Shown here in pieces: positions 1-8,019 of a stretch of 8,852 bases of DNA. Origin of the DNA: Oscillospiraceae bacterium (GTDB taxonomy: Bacteria; Bacillota_A; Clostridia; Oscillospirales; Oscillospiraceae). Every line of letters begins with the position of its first letter. Position 1 is the stretch's first letter. Location: assembly GCA_017936985.1 (NCBI GenBank), contig JAGBEM010000002.1, positions 1-8,852 on the forward strand, written 5' to 3'. The notes below the pieces were generated by a model. The model did not search any database. It was not told the DNA's origin and saw only the letters and a list, made by a program, of their open reading frames with translations. The position numbers and the translations under genes were made by a program.

Positions 1-975
<975 letters not shown>

Positions 976-1914
976 TTAGGGAGCATATTCCACAATTTTG
1001 AGTGCGTTGATCACCTGCATCAATGACTCATAGCTACTGTAATGCGGACCGATGCGGAAGTGCACGCCATGCGCACTGCCGAAAATATCGATGGATGCTA
1101 GACGGTAATTGTCACCAGTGTGGTCAGAGATCCTAATGTAATGCTCTGCAACAAACAAGGTTTGTGCATCGGTTTCCAGACAGTACTGTATATCGCGGCA
1201 TTTATTGCCGAATGATTCGTATTCGTAAACGGTAGCACTGTTTTCTTCAATACGGTAGGTATTGTTATATGGGGCGTTACCGCGCTGAAAACGGTAATAC
1301 CGTGCCAAGTCATATGCAAAGAGGTCTTTGTCGATGAACTGGATCAAAATGCCTCCGTTTCTCCCGGAAGGTAAAGGTTCATGAGTTTTATACACAAGCT
1401 CGAATCGCTCACCTCTGATAGAGACGCTTTGCAGATGGTATTCGTCGGGCAGGTCAAGAATGTATAAGTTTTCGGGATCTGGCACATAAAACCCATTTTC
1501 TGAGTTGAGAGGAAAGCAGTGTCGGATCCCTTCTTCTGTGTTCCCTGTAAAAACGGGGTAGTCCAGCCACTGGCACAGTTCCTCCATGGAGTCGAAGATC
1601 ATAGCGTGGCCGCAGGAATCTTTGTCTGTGATATCCATGGAGACCTTCTGGTTTCCTGATTTGAAATCGAGGAAGCAGTGACCGTCCTTGCGATAAACTG
1701 TGCATTCGTCTGTTTTGGCCAGAATTTGATCGGGCAGCATTTTTGAATGGGCAGATAATGTGTCGATGATATCTAAAATGAACGGACTGGTCGCATCCTG
1801 TGAGATAGGGGAAACGGTCGGAGTTGCGGTGTTTTGGGAGCTATCGCAGAAGCAGCCAAATAGAATTGCCGCTACCAGACATATGCAGAACATTGCCGAT
1901 ATCAGTTTTTTCAT
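976..1914 (-). CDS. Predicted lipoprotein of unknown function
   Basis: I do not recognise the family. The 312-residue product starts MKKLISAMFCICLVAAILFG followed by Cys, a type II signal peptide with the acceptor cysteine near residue 21. The -2 residue is Phe, which is atypical for a lipobox, and a second cysteine follows two residues later. Next comes a Ser/Thr/Asn/Gln-rich linker, then a mixed alpha/beta domain of about 270 residues with several cysteines and many aromatic residues. No catalytic motif is evident. The likely location is the outer face of the membrane. The start could be ATG at 1914 (nine bases from AAGGAG) or the adjoining TTG at 1917 (six bases away), giving 313 residues; ATG is preferred. 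It is a single-gene unit with its own promoter and terminator, divergent from comM. Confidence 0.85.
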   Translation of the reverse strand: MKKLISAMFCICLVAAILFGCFCDSSQNTATPTVSPISQDATSPFILDIIDTLSAHSKMLPDQILAKTDECTVYRKDGHCFLDFKSGNQKVSMDITDKDSCGHAMIFDSMEELCQWLDYPVFTGNTEEGIRHCFPLNSENGFYVPDPENLYILDLPDEYHLQSVSIRGERFELVYKTHEPLPSGRNGGILIQFIDKDLFAYDLARYYRFQRGNAPYNNTYRIEENSATVYEYESFGNKCRDIQYCLETDAQTLFVAEHYIRISDHTGDNYRLASIDIFGSAHGVHFRIGPHYSSYESLMQVINALKIVEYAP

Positions 1915-1972
1915 CAATGCTATCTCCTTAGATTTTAGCTTACTGTTTTGTTAACATGATCCGTGCAAGTAC

Positions 1973-2001
1973 AGTATAACATGCTCAGTAAATGCAGTCA
2001 A
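1973..2001 (-). promoter_or_regulatory. Sigma-A promoter of the lipoprotein gene
   Basis: The minus strand reads TTGACT (1996-2001), a 17-bp spacer and TATACT (1973-1978), both one base from consensus. Transcription should begin near 1966, leaving a leader of about 50 bases. Its -35 box is only 18 bp from the -35 box of the divergent comM promoter, and the A/T-rich DNA between them could act on both. Confidence 0.8.
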
Positions 2002-2019
2002 ATAAATGTTAAAAAAAGA

Positions 2020-2048
2020 TTGTCTTTCTCGCACAAATGCGCTATAAT
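2020..2048 (+). promoter_or_regulatory. Sigma-A promoter of the comM-thiI-pncC operon
   Basis: The plus strand shows TTGTCT (2020-2025), a 17-bp spacer and a perfect TATAAT (2043-2048). The expected transcript start is near 2055, downstream of an in-frame ATG at 2037. This excludes that ATG and supports the start of comM at 2079. Confidence 0.8.
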
Positions 2049-2066
2049 ATTCCTAAATGCGAGAAA
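2025..2066. repeat. 9-bp inverted repeat around the comM -10 box, possible operator
   Basis: TTTCTCGCA at 2025-2033 and its exact reverse complement TGCGAGAAA at 2058-2066 flank the -10 box, with 24 bp between. The 7-mer AAATGCG also occurs twice in the same direction (2035-2041 and 2055-2061), 20 bp apart, about two helical turns. The position over the promoter suggests a regulator binding site, but no known consensus is matched and chance is not excluded. Confidence 0.4.
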
Positions 2067-2078
2067 AGAGGCGAAACT

Positions 2079-3596
2079 ATGATCTGCAGCGTCAAAACCC
2101 TTGGCATCACCGGCATCCGGGGAAACGGTGTGGTGGCTGAGTGCTATATTTCCAACGGTCTGCCGGGCTTTGATATTGTTGGTCTACCCGATGCGGCAGT
2201 GAAAGAAGCCAGGGAGCGTGTCCGTGCCGCGGCAAAAAACTCCGGTCTGACCTTTCCTACCAGCCGCATTACTGTGAATCTGGCACCTGCCAATTTGAAA
2301 AAAGCCGGCACCCATTATGACCTGCCGATCCTCTTAAGCATCATGGCTGCAGCCGGCGGCGTCCGCAGACCCAAGAGCACCTCCGCATTTATCGGAGAGG
2401 TTAGCTTGGAAGGTACGCTTCGCCCGGTTTCCGGTGTGCTTCCGATGGCGCTGGCGGCAAAACGAGAGGGGATCAAGGCACTGTTCGTACCTGCGGAAAA
2501 TGCAGCCGAAGCGACTCTTGCCCGGGGCCCAGCTGTCTATGGCATCAGGAATATCCGCGAACTGGCAGCGGCGCTCAATGGCGAGACTACTTTGCAGGAA
2601 GAACCCCTGTGGATGCCTACGCTTACTGCTGTCCATGAGCCGGATTTTAAGGATGTTCTGGGCCAGGAAAATGTAAAGCGTGCTTTGGAAGTCGCAGCAG
2701 CCGGCAGCCATAATGTGCTGCTCATCGGCCCACCCGGTTCCGGTAAAAGTATGCTCAGTAAGCGGCTGCCCTCGATTTTGCCAACCATGAGTTGGGAAGA
2801 ATCTTTGGAAGTTAGTCAGATCTATTCCGTCATGGGCATGCTGACAGCAAAAGAGCCTTTGGTGACCCGGCGGCCTTTCCGCAGTCCCCACCACACCATC
2901 TCCAATGCAGGACTTGCCGGCGGCGGCAGCAATCCCAAGCCCGGCGAGATCTCCATGGCTCACAAGGGCGTCCTGTTTTTAGACGAGCTGCCGGAGTTCC
3001 GTAAAGACACTCTGGATATGATGCGTCAGCCCTTGGAAGATGGACAGGTTACCATTTCCCGTGTCAGCGGTGCGGTGACATATCCTGCAGAATTTATGCT
3101 GGTTTGCGCCATGAATCCCTGCAAATGTGGCTGGTACGGCGATCCTTCCGGGCGCTGCACCTGCTCGGAACAGGCGGTTTCAAACTACCGCAGCCGGATC
3201 TCCGGCCCACTGCTGGACCGAATCGATATTGTAGTGGAAGTTCCGGCGGTGCATTTTGAAGACCTGCGGGAGCGGGCAGAAGCCGAACCTTCTGCATCTG
3301 TCAAAACACGTGTGGATGCTGCCCGGCAGCTTCAGCATGAACGCTTTGGGGGCGACGGCAATATGTGCAACGCCCGGATGGGCCCGGATCAGATGCGTCA
3401 ATTCTGCCAGTTGGACGAGGCATCAGCAGAACTGATGAAACAGGCATTTGATGCCATGGGGCTGACTGCCAGAAGCTATGACCGCATCTTAAAAGTCGCC
3501 CGGACTGTTGCTGATCTGGATGGCAGTGCAGACATTCAGCCCCAGCATATTGCAGAGGCCATCCAATATCGGGCAGTCAATTTAGGAAATCGATAA
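2079..3596 (+). CDS. comM: ComM/YifB family Mg-chelatase-like AAA+ ATPase
   Basis: This 505-residue cytosolic AAA+ protein has the usual family length. In gamma-proteobacteria ComM is a hexameric helicase that drives branch migration during natural transformation; in Clostridia the role is inferred. Order of parts: an N-terminal ChlI/Lon-like fold (about 1-165, with GLPGFDIVGLPDAAVKEARE near 27-46), an AAA+ core (about 185-390) and a Mg-chelatase C-terminal helical domain (about 405-500). The Walker A motif is GPPGSGKS at 217-224 and Walker B is VLFLDE at 298-303. The Cys cluster NPCKCG...RCTC (Cys348, 350, 360, 362) and the RISGPLLDRID segment near 373-383 are family hallmarks. The start at 2079 is preferred over 2037 because the latter precedes the predicted transcript start. 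It is first in an operon, 14 bases before thiI. Confidence 0.95.
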   Translation: MICSVKTLGITGIRGNGVVAECYISNGLPGFDIVGLPDAAVKEARERVRAAAKNSGLTFPTSRITVNLAPANLKKAGTHYDLPILLSIMAAAGGVRRPKSTSAFIGEVSLEGTLRPVSGVLPMALAAKREGIKALFVPAENAAEATLARGPAVYGIRNIRELAAALNGETTLQEEPLWMPTLTAVHEPDFKDVLGQENVKRALEVAAAGSHNVLLIGPPGSGKSMLSKRLPSILPTMSWEESLEVSQIYSVMGMLTAKEPLVTRRPFRSPHHTISNAGLAGGGSNPKPGEISMAHKGVLFLDELPEFRKDTLDMMRQPLEDGQVTISRVSGAVTYPAEFMLVCAMNPCKCGWYGDPSGRCTCSEQAVSNYRSRISGPLLDRIDIVVEVPAVHFEDLRERAEAEPSASVKTRVDAARQLQHERFGGDGNMCNARMGPDQMRQFCQLDEASAELMKQAFDAMGLTARSYDRILKVARTVADLDGSADIQPQHIAEAIQYRAVNLGNR

Positions 3597-3610
3597 TGTG
3601 AGGATATAAA

Positions 3611-4801
3611 ATGAAAGAGATTTTTCTGTTAAAGCTGGGCGAAATCGTCCTGAAAGGTGCTAACAAGCGGCAGTTTGAAAGTAAACTTCGGCAAAATGTC
3701 CGCCGCCGGATGAAGCCCTACGGCAATTTTGATGTCTATATCATGCAGTCCACCGTCTATGTAGAACCTATGGACGAAAGCTGTGATGTGGACGGCGCGT
3801 GGGAAGCCTGCCACAGCATTTTCGGCGTGGTCAGCCTGTGCCGCTGCCGCCCCTGTGAAAAGGATCTGGATGCGATCTTTGATGCCATCGAGAATTATCT
3901 GGGTGACGATCTGGACTGTGCCAAGTCCTTCAAGGTGGAGTCTAAGCGCTCTGACAAGCGTTTCCCCATGACTTCCATCCAGCTGTCCCAAGAGATCGGC
4001 GGCAGACTGGCAGAGGCCCATCCGACTGTGGAAGTAGATGTCAAGCACCCGGAGTATACCGTCTATGTGGAGATCCGGGATCTGGCGGCCTATGTCCATG
4101 GACCGGCAGTTCCCGGTGCCGGCGGCCTGCCCACCGGTGTGGGCGGCAGAGCTATGTGCCTGCTGTCCGGCGGTATTGATTCTCCCGTAGCTGCCTATAT
4201 GATCGCCAAGCGGGGTGTGGAGATCGAGTGTGTCCATTTCTTCTCCTATCCCTACACCTCTCAGCTCGCCAAGGATAAGGTCATTGAGCTTGCCAGACTG
4301 GTTACTCGTTACTGCGGGAAAATGACTGTGAATATCGTTTCCTTTACAGAAATTCAGGAAGCTATCCGGGATAATTGCCCGGAGGAGTTCTTCACTCTCA
4401 TTATGCGCCGGTTTATGATGGAGATCTCTCAGCGGATTGCCAAGCATGATGGCTGCGGCGCGCTGATCACCGGTGAAAACCTGGGACAGGTGGCATCTCA
4501 GACCATGGAGGCCATGACGGTCACCGGCGCGGTGGTGGATATTCCTGTGTTTATGCCGCTGATCGGCATGGACAAGGAAGAGATCGTGACGATCGCTCGG
4601 AAAATCGGCACACTGGAAACTTCTATTTTGCCCTATGAAGACTGCTGCACAGTTTTTACCCCCAAGCATCCCAAAACCAAGCCCACCCTGGGTCAGCTCC
4701 TCCACGCCGAGGAAAAACTGGACAGGGAAGCGCTGATCGAGAGAGCGCTGGAATCCATCGAGCGCGTGTCGGTGAAGTATCATGACGAACCTGGCATATG
4801 A
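3611..4801 (+). CDS. thiI: tRNA 4-thiouridine synthetase ThiI (short form)
   Basis: ThiI adenylates uridine 8 of tRNA and transfers sulfur, supplied by a cysteine desulfurase, to give 4-thiouridine; in many bacteria it also feeds sulfur to the thiamine thiazole. The 396-residue product has the N-terminal ferredoxin-like region starting MKEIFLLKLGEIVLKGANKR, a THUMP domain at about 60-170, and a PP-loop ATPase with LLSGGIDSPVAAYMIAKRG at 184-202. The conserved LITGENLGQVASQT and PYEDCCTVFTPKHP segments follow. It stops after this domain and lacks the C-terminal rhodanese domain of the E. coli enzyme, as is normal in Firmicutes. A GAGG site lies seven bases before ATG. Unusually for this group, no cysteine desulfurase gene is next to it in the window; the sulfur donor must be encoded elsewhere. 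It overlaps pncC by 20 bases. Confidence 0.96.
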   Translation: MKEIFLLKLGEIVLKGANKRQFESKLRQNVRRRMKPYGNFDVYIMQSTVYVEPMDESCDVDGAWEACHSIFGVVSLCRCRPCEKDLDAIFDAIENYLGDDLDCAKSFKVESKRSDKRFPMTSIQLSQEIGGRLAEAHPTVEVDVKHPEYTVYVEIRDLAAYVHGPAVPGAGGLPTGVGGRAMCLLSGGIDSPVAAYMIAKRGVEIECVHFFSYPYTSQLAKDKVIELARLVTRYCGKMTVNIVSFTEIQEAIRDNCPEEFFTLIMRRFMMEISQRIAKHDGCGALITGENLGQVASQTMEAMTVTGAVVDIPVFMPLIGMDKEEIVTIARKIGTLETSILPYEDCCTVFTPKHPKTKPTLGQLLHAEEKLDREALIERALESIERVSVKYHDEPGI

Positions 4802-5243
4802 TGTGATTCGAACACTGGCTGGGAAGACCCTTGTCACGGCGGAAAGCTGTACCGGCGGCGGCATCGGTGCGGCGCTGACGGCAGTTCCCGGAAGCTCTGC
4901 AGTGTATAACGGCGGCGTGGTCAGTTATACCAATAAGGTCAAGAAGAATCTTCTGGGTGTGGATGGCAAAATGCTGTCTACCTATGGCCCGGTATCTGCA
5001 CCGGTAGCACAGGCCATGGCAACCGGTGTCCGCGAGTTGATCCATGCGGACTACGCTGTGTCCGTTACCGGGCTTGCCGGCCCCACCGGTGATGACTACG
5101 GTAACCCTGTGGGTACGGTGTTTATCGGTTTTGAAAGCGACAATATCTCCATTGTAAAGCAGTTCCGCTTTTCCGGCGACCGGGACGATGTCCGCCGCCA
5201 AGCTATCGTGGAAGCGCTGAAGCTGATTCTGGAAAATGCGTAA
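4782..5243 (+). CDS. pncC: CinA C-terminal domain protein, nicotinamide-nucleotide amidohydrolase (PncC type)
   Basis: The family hydrolyses nicotinamide mononucleotide to nicotinate mononucleotide and ammonia, salvaging pyridine nucleotides. The 153-residue protein corresponds to the C-terminal domain of CinA alone, without the N-terminal MoeA-like pyrophosphatase domain; stand-alone forms such as E. coli PncC are common. Visible motifs are TAESCTGG at 19-26 with the presumed catalytic Ser22, VVSYTNKVK at 46-54 with conserved Tyr49 and Lys52, GPVSAPVAQAMATG, the SVTGLAGPTGDDYGNPVGTV loop, and FSGDRDDVR near the end. It starts inside the last codons of thiI (20-base overlap) with only a weak ribosome site, so translational coupling is likely. 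It is the last gene before a terminator. The competence/damage label of the family is historical. Confidence 0.93.
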   Translation: MTNLAYDVIRTLAGKTLVTAESCTGGGIGAALTAVPGSSAVYNGGVVSYTNKVKKNLLGVDGKMLSTYGPVSAPVAQAMATGVRELIHADYAVSVTGLAGPTGDDYGNPVGTVFIGFESDNISIVKQFRFSGDRDDVRRQAIVEALKLILENA

Positions 5244-5247
5244 AAAG

Positions 5248-5273
5248 GAACTCCGGGAAAACTCCCGGAGTTC
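5248..5273. terminator. Bidirectional terminator between convergent operons
   Basis: A 10-bp stem, GAACTCCGGG (5248-5257) with CCCGGAGTTC (5264-5273), closes a 6-base loop. It starts four bases after the pncC stop and lies seven bases past the stop of the convergent minus-strand gene. On the minus strand it is followed by CCTTTTTA, a good U tract; on the plus strand only a broken TTACTATTT follows. It should work best for the minus-strand operon but probably serves both. Confidence 0.85.
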
Positions 5274-5280
5274 TTACTAT

Positions 5281-6129
5281 TTATGGACGGTTCAATACAC
5301 CTATTTCGTCGCCGGGATCCATTACCGGTACGCCAGGGGGAGGGCATACAAGATCCAACGGCACCACCGAATCCTCAAGATGATGCGCCCTTCTTTTATA
5401 CAGCCATGTTAGGATAATGACGATCAGCCCGATTAGCACCATGGAGCCAACGCTGATCAGAACCAAGTGAATGGTTGGCGTGGTGTTCTCTCGGGAGCCT
5501 GTCAAGTTTAGATAAAAATGATCAGAATTTAAATCATAAGGGGCAAGATCGTACAGACCTAAGCGCATTTGTGGATCTTGGATCACAGATTTTCGATAGG
5601 CTTCAAATTCATTCTGCGGAAACAGGAACTCCCCAATTTGGGGATGATAAAAGTATACGAATCTGTATATTGCTTTATTGTAGTCTATGATATACCAGAT
5701 GACCGTTCCTTGATTGTAAGCGCTGCCATCAAGGCAGTAAATATCTGCGATTTTGGCACCTTCATCCATATAATCCATGATTTTGTCACTGACAAAGAAA
5801 TCCAGAACCTTTGAATTTAGACTGATATACAGTTGATCAATGCCGCTTTCTGTTTCCCGTAACCCTACGGAACTTCCGTCCTTGGCGATCGCAATATAAT
5901 ATGCCTTGCTTCTGCCTGTGTGGTCGGTGAAGATCGCTTCGTTGTGAATGCGAAGAATTGACGCTTCGGGATCTGCGAGAAGGCTCTGCGCCTCATTACG
6001 GATGCTCTGAGGGATCTCCGCGTAGGTGTTTGCAGCACTGACAGGAAAAATCATGGATGTAATGAGTAACGCAGCAAGCAGAATCCATACCATGCTTTTT
6101 GAAGAGGCAAGCTTTCTGTAATCTTGCAT
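5281..6129 (-). CDS. Secreted-domain type I membrane protein of unknown function (last gene of PadR operon)
   Basis: No known family is recognised in this 282-residue product. It has a Sec signal peptide (Lys/Arg start, hydrophobic stretch MVWILLAALLITSMIFPVSA, likely cleaved before ANTYAE). An extracytoplasmic alpha/beta region follows, rich in Tyr and Phe, including the aromatic run IYRFVYFYHPQIGEFLF. A single membrane helix lies at about 220-242, then KRR and a 35-residue cytoplasmic tail with CPPPGVPVMDPGDE. The expected topology is N-out, C-in. The start is ATG at 6129, preceded by AAAGGAGT; an upstream in-frame TTG at 6150 would place that ribosome site inside the coding region. It lies 29 bases after the preceding gene and ends at the bidirectional terminator. 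It is probably co-transcribed with padR. Confidence 0.85.
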   Translation of the reverse strand: MQDYRKLASSKSMVWILLAALLITSMIFPVSAANTYAEIPQSIRNEAQSLLADPEASILRIHNEAIFTDHTGRSKAYYIAIAKDGSSVGLRETESGIDQLYISLNSKVLDFFVSDKIMDYMDEGAKIADIYCLDGSAYNQGTVIWYIIDYNKAIYRFVYFYHPQIGEFLFPQNEFEAYRKSVIQDPQMRLGLYDLAPYDLNSDHFYLNLTGSRENTTPTIHLVLISVGSMVLIGLIVIILTWLYKRRAHHLEDSVVPLDLVCPPPGVPVMDPGDEIGVLNRP

Positions 6130-6158
6130 ACTTTCACTCCTTTCTTGCAATAGAGGGA

Positions 6159-6800
6159 CTAGTTCAACTGTTCGGTGCGGATAAGCGCACCTTGGGCATC
6201 ATAAAACTGAACAGTTACAGTAACCGGAACTCTACCGTTGCCTTTAAAGTGGTCGGATAGCACATCAAGTGCGTTGCTGTTCGCCCCAAAGTCAGTCAGT
6301 ACAAAGAATTTGTCATAGGTTCGTTGCGTACCTATTGTTAAGGATTGCATTTTCTCTTCATACATATACGCAAAGGTCACAGAAACCTGCGCTGCTTCTG
6401 GACAATGATCGAACAGCACAAGACCAAGCTGATCAAAGCCGCCATATATGAAAGAACTTCCGTATCGTCCCTCAGGGATCCAGTGTATGGACGGTGAATC
6501 GCTCTTTTCGTAGATCCTGAGTTCGTGGCAGTATGGTGTTTGATAGCTGTGGATCAGATACAGATCCTCTGTTTCGGCAACAGTGACCTGTCGTGAGGCA
6601 GCGCCCTGCTGGCGAAAGGAATCGATGATCTCGCTGGGCCCCACCATGTGGTCTTTTTCTGCCTGCCGAAATGCCATACGGGCTCCCAGCAGGGGGAATT
6701 CAAATGCTGCATAGATCAAAAACAGTGCGACCAGGAATAAAAGCAGCCAGCAGCCGGTACGTACAGGTCTGGACAGCTTTTTGAAGCTGAGTTTTTTCAT
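6159..6800 (-). CDS. Single-pass membrane protein of unknown function (third gene of PadR operon)
   Basis: The family of this 213-residue protein is unknown to me. It has a basic N-terminus (MKKLSFKKLSRPVRTG), one hydrophobic helix at about 17-33, and an extracytoplasmic domain predicted to be rich in beta strands, for example the repeated alternation in QVTVAETEDLYLIHSYQT and VPVTVTVQFYDAQG. No catalytic motif or lipobox is seen, so it is likely an anchored protein facing outward. Its ATG overlaps the stop of the upstream HAAS-type gene in the ATGA arrangement, with GGAGG nine bases before it, indicating tight translational coupling and probably a shared complex or process. Confidence 0.85.
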   Translation of the reverse strand: MKKLSFKKLSRPVRTGCWLLLFLVALFLIYAAFEFPLLGARMAFRQAEKDHMVGPSEIIDSFRQQGAASRQVTVAETEDLYLIHSYQTPYCHELRIYEKSDSPSIHWIPEGRYGSSFIYGGFDQLGLVLFDHCPEAAQVSVTFAYMYEEKMQSLTIGTQRTYDKFFVLTDFGANSNALDVLSDHFKGNGRVPVTVTVQFYDAQGALIRTEQLN

Positions 6801-7615
6801 GCACTGTCACCTCCAGGCAGTTCTATCCGGATCACGTGCTCTCTGCCATCCCGGTCATAATACAGTTCGATCCAGGAGACAGGCTCACCACGCATATGAA
6901 AGGTTATATCGCAGAGCCATTGCAGTGGGCCGGTGTGATATTTCTCTATCACAAGTTGCTTTCCCTTGTCAAAGTCGCTTTGATCCAGATAGCACAGGTA
7001 TTCGGTTCCGTTACTGTCCCGGACACGAAGGGTGTCAGTGAACATGGGGCCGTCAGTCCATGGCATCAATGCTGTGATCTCCAACAGAAAATGGCAGCGG
7101 GCAAAGTCCCAATCCGGTGCTGTCCAGACTGTTAGGTCTGTCATCGTCACAGTGTAGCCGCTGTCTGTAAAGGACTGGTCCGATGTCAGCCGGACAGTCT
7201 GCGTTTTTCCAAAGAAGGCATCTCCCTCGCCGGTGTAGGGGTTGCCGGAGCTATAACTGGGCGATGAATAGCGGGAATAGTAGGAAGAGCGGAGATACGG
7301 GGAAAGATAATTCCATAGCCCAACCAGAAACGCAGCAGTCAGTACCAGGATGCTTGCCCATTTGATGATGCTGCAGGCATAACCCCAGAAAGGACGGTGG
7401 ATCGCTGCAAGCTGTGGTGCCAGTTCCTTGGGATCACCCATGACCTCTACTGTTTTCGCAGCTGCTTCGTCTTTCGACATACCTCGTTCCAAAAAGCTCT
7501 CACATCGGTCGTCAAGATGCTGCCGCAGTTCGTCATAGACAGCTCTGCGGTCCGGGGTGTACTTGATCTTACTGACTGCATACGTACACCATTGTGTCAG
7601 TTTCCAGTGTTCCAT
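6797..7615 (-). CDS. HAAS-type membrane protein paired with PadR regulator
   Basis: The 272-residue protein begins with a cytoplasmic helical segment (about 10-72) of the HAAS/DUF1700-like kind: YDELRQHLDDRCESFLERGM, then SKDEAAAKTVEVMGDPKELA. In this family such segments are characteristically encoded next to PadR regulators and thought to signal to them. One membrane helix follows at about 79-101. Then come a Tyr/Ser-rich linker (about 103-131) and an extracytoplasmic, beta-rich domain of about 140 residues that I do not recognise, with Trp-rich stretches such as LTVWTAPDWDF. A GAGGTGG site precedes ATG, and the gene begins nine bases after the padR stop. The architecture suggests a link between an outside domain and the PadR-controlled promoter; that role is inferred from context. 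Confidence 0.85.
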   Translation of the reverse strand: MEHWKLTQWCTYAVSKIKYTPDRRAVYDELRQHLDDRCESFLERGMSKDEAAAKTVEVMGDPKELAPQLAAIHRPFWGYACSIIKWASILVLTAAFLVGLWNYLSPYLRSSYYSRYSSPSYSSGNPYTGEGDAFFGKTQTVRLTSDQSFTDSGYTVTMTDLTVWTAPDWDFARCHFLLEITALMPWTDGPMFTDTLRVRDSNGTEYLCYLDQSDFDKGKQLVIEKYHTGPLQWLCDITFHMRGEPVSWIELYYDRDGREHVIRIELPGGDSA

Positions 7616-7624
7616 AGGCCCACC

Positions 7625-7960
7625 TCACGCACCGGCGCAGCCAAGCACTGCGTTGACCTTTTCGGAGAACAGCCGCCACTCCTTTTCCTTGTACTCCAGC
7701 TGCTCACGGCCACTTTGGGTCAGTGTGTAGTATTTTCTCTCCCGACCGTTGGGAGCCACTTTTGCATAGGATTGCACCATTTTTTCCTTTTCCAGTGCGT
7801 GAAGCAGGGGATACAGGGTGCCTTCCTTTAGCTGAAAGGTGTCATCTGAGCGCCGAGCCAGCGTTTCCACCATCTCGTAGCCGTATTTGTCGCCATCTTT
7901 CAGAAGCGACAAAACCAGCATGGGTGTGCTACCGGATAGCAGGCTTTTTTCAATTTTCAT
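7625..7960 (-). CDS. PadR family transcriptional regulator
   Basis: This 111-residue DNA-binding protein has the family's winged-helix pattern: MLVLSLLKDGDKYGYEMVET (14-33), the recognition region LKEGTLYPLLHALEKEKMV, and the wing GRERKYYTLTQSGREQL. A short C-terminal helix for dimerisation follows, as in PadR subfamily 2. PadR proteins act as dimeric repressors, often of their own operon and often released by small molecules or partner proteins. AGGAGG lies eight bases before ATG. It is the first gene of a four-gene operon whose promoter lies inside a large inverted repeat, so autorepression is strongly suggested. The ligand cannot be deduced. Confidence 0.95.
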   Translation of the reverse strand: MKIEKSLLSGSTPMLVLSLLKDGDKYGYEMVETLARRSDDTFQLKEGTLYPLLHALEKEKMVQSYAKVAPNGRERKYYTLTQSGREQLEYKEKEWRLFSEKVNAVLGCAGA

Positions 7961-7974
7961 AGTGCATTCCTCCT

Positions 7975-8019
7975 ATACCTAGATTATCTATGCTTATTAT
8001 ACATAGATAATCTAGGTAT
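7975..8019. promoter_or_regulatory. Presumed PadR operator: perfect inverted repeat with 18-bp arms
   Basis: Bases 7975-7992 and 8002-8019 are exact reverse complements separated by 9 bp. Each arm contains the palindrome TAGAT-W-ATCTA, centred at 7985 and 8009, so there are two binding sites 24 bp apart. The site at 7999-8019 is a near-perfect 21-bp palindrome with outer ATAC and GTAT (9 of 10 half-site positions match). It fills the -35/-10 spacer and touches the -10 box. The second (7975-7995) is weaker (7 of 10) and covers the likely transcript start. The ATAC/GTAT flanks resemble known PadR boxes. Repressor occupancy would block RNA polymerase. Confidence 0.85.

Noticed and set aside
2037..2078. 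Upstream ATG extending ComM by 14 residues
   Set aside because: The ATG overlaps the promoter spacer and lies before the predicted transcript start; the added residues do not belong to the family's usual N-terminus.
2334..2963. A 209-codon minus-strand open frame inside comM
   Set aside because: It lies opposite the ATPase core, which contains the Walker motifs, and shows no family features of its own.
3629..4864. A 411-codon minus-strand open frame covering thiI, longer than thiI itself
   Set aside because: It mirrors the thiI codons, has no recognisable domain, and thiI on the other strand carries complete THUMP and PP-loop motifs. It is an antisense shadow of balanced-GC coding sequence.
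6130..6150. TTG start extending the signal-peptide protein by seven residues
   Set aside because: The AAAGGAGT ribosome site lies within this extension and is properly spaced for the ATG at 6129.
7975..8019. The long inverted repeat as a terminator or as a transposon end
   Set aside because: Transcription of the PadR operon starts inside it, so a full RNA hairpin would not form from that promoter. It overlaps exact -35/-10 elements, no transposase gene is near, and no target duplication is seen.
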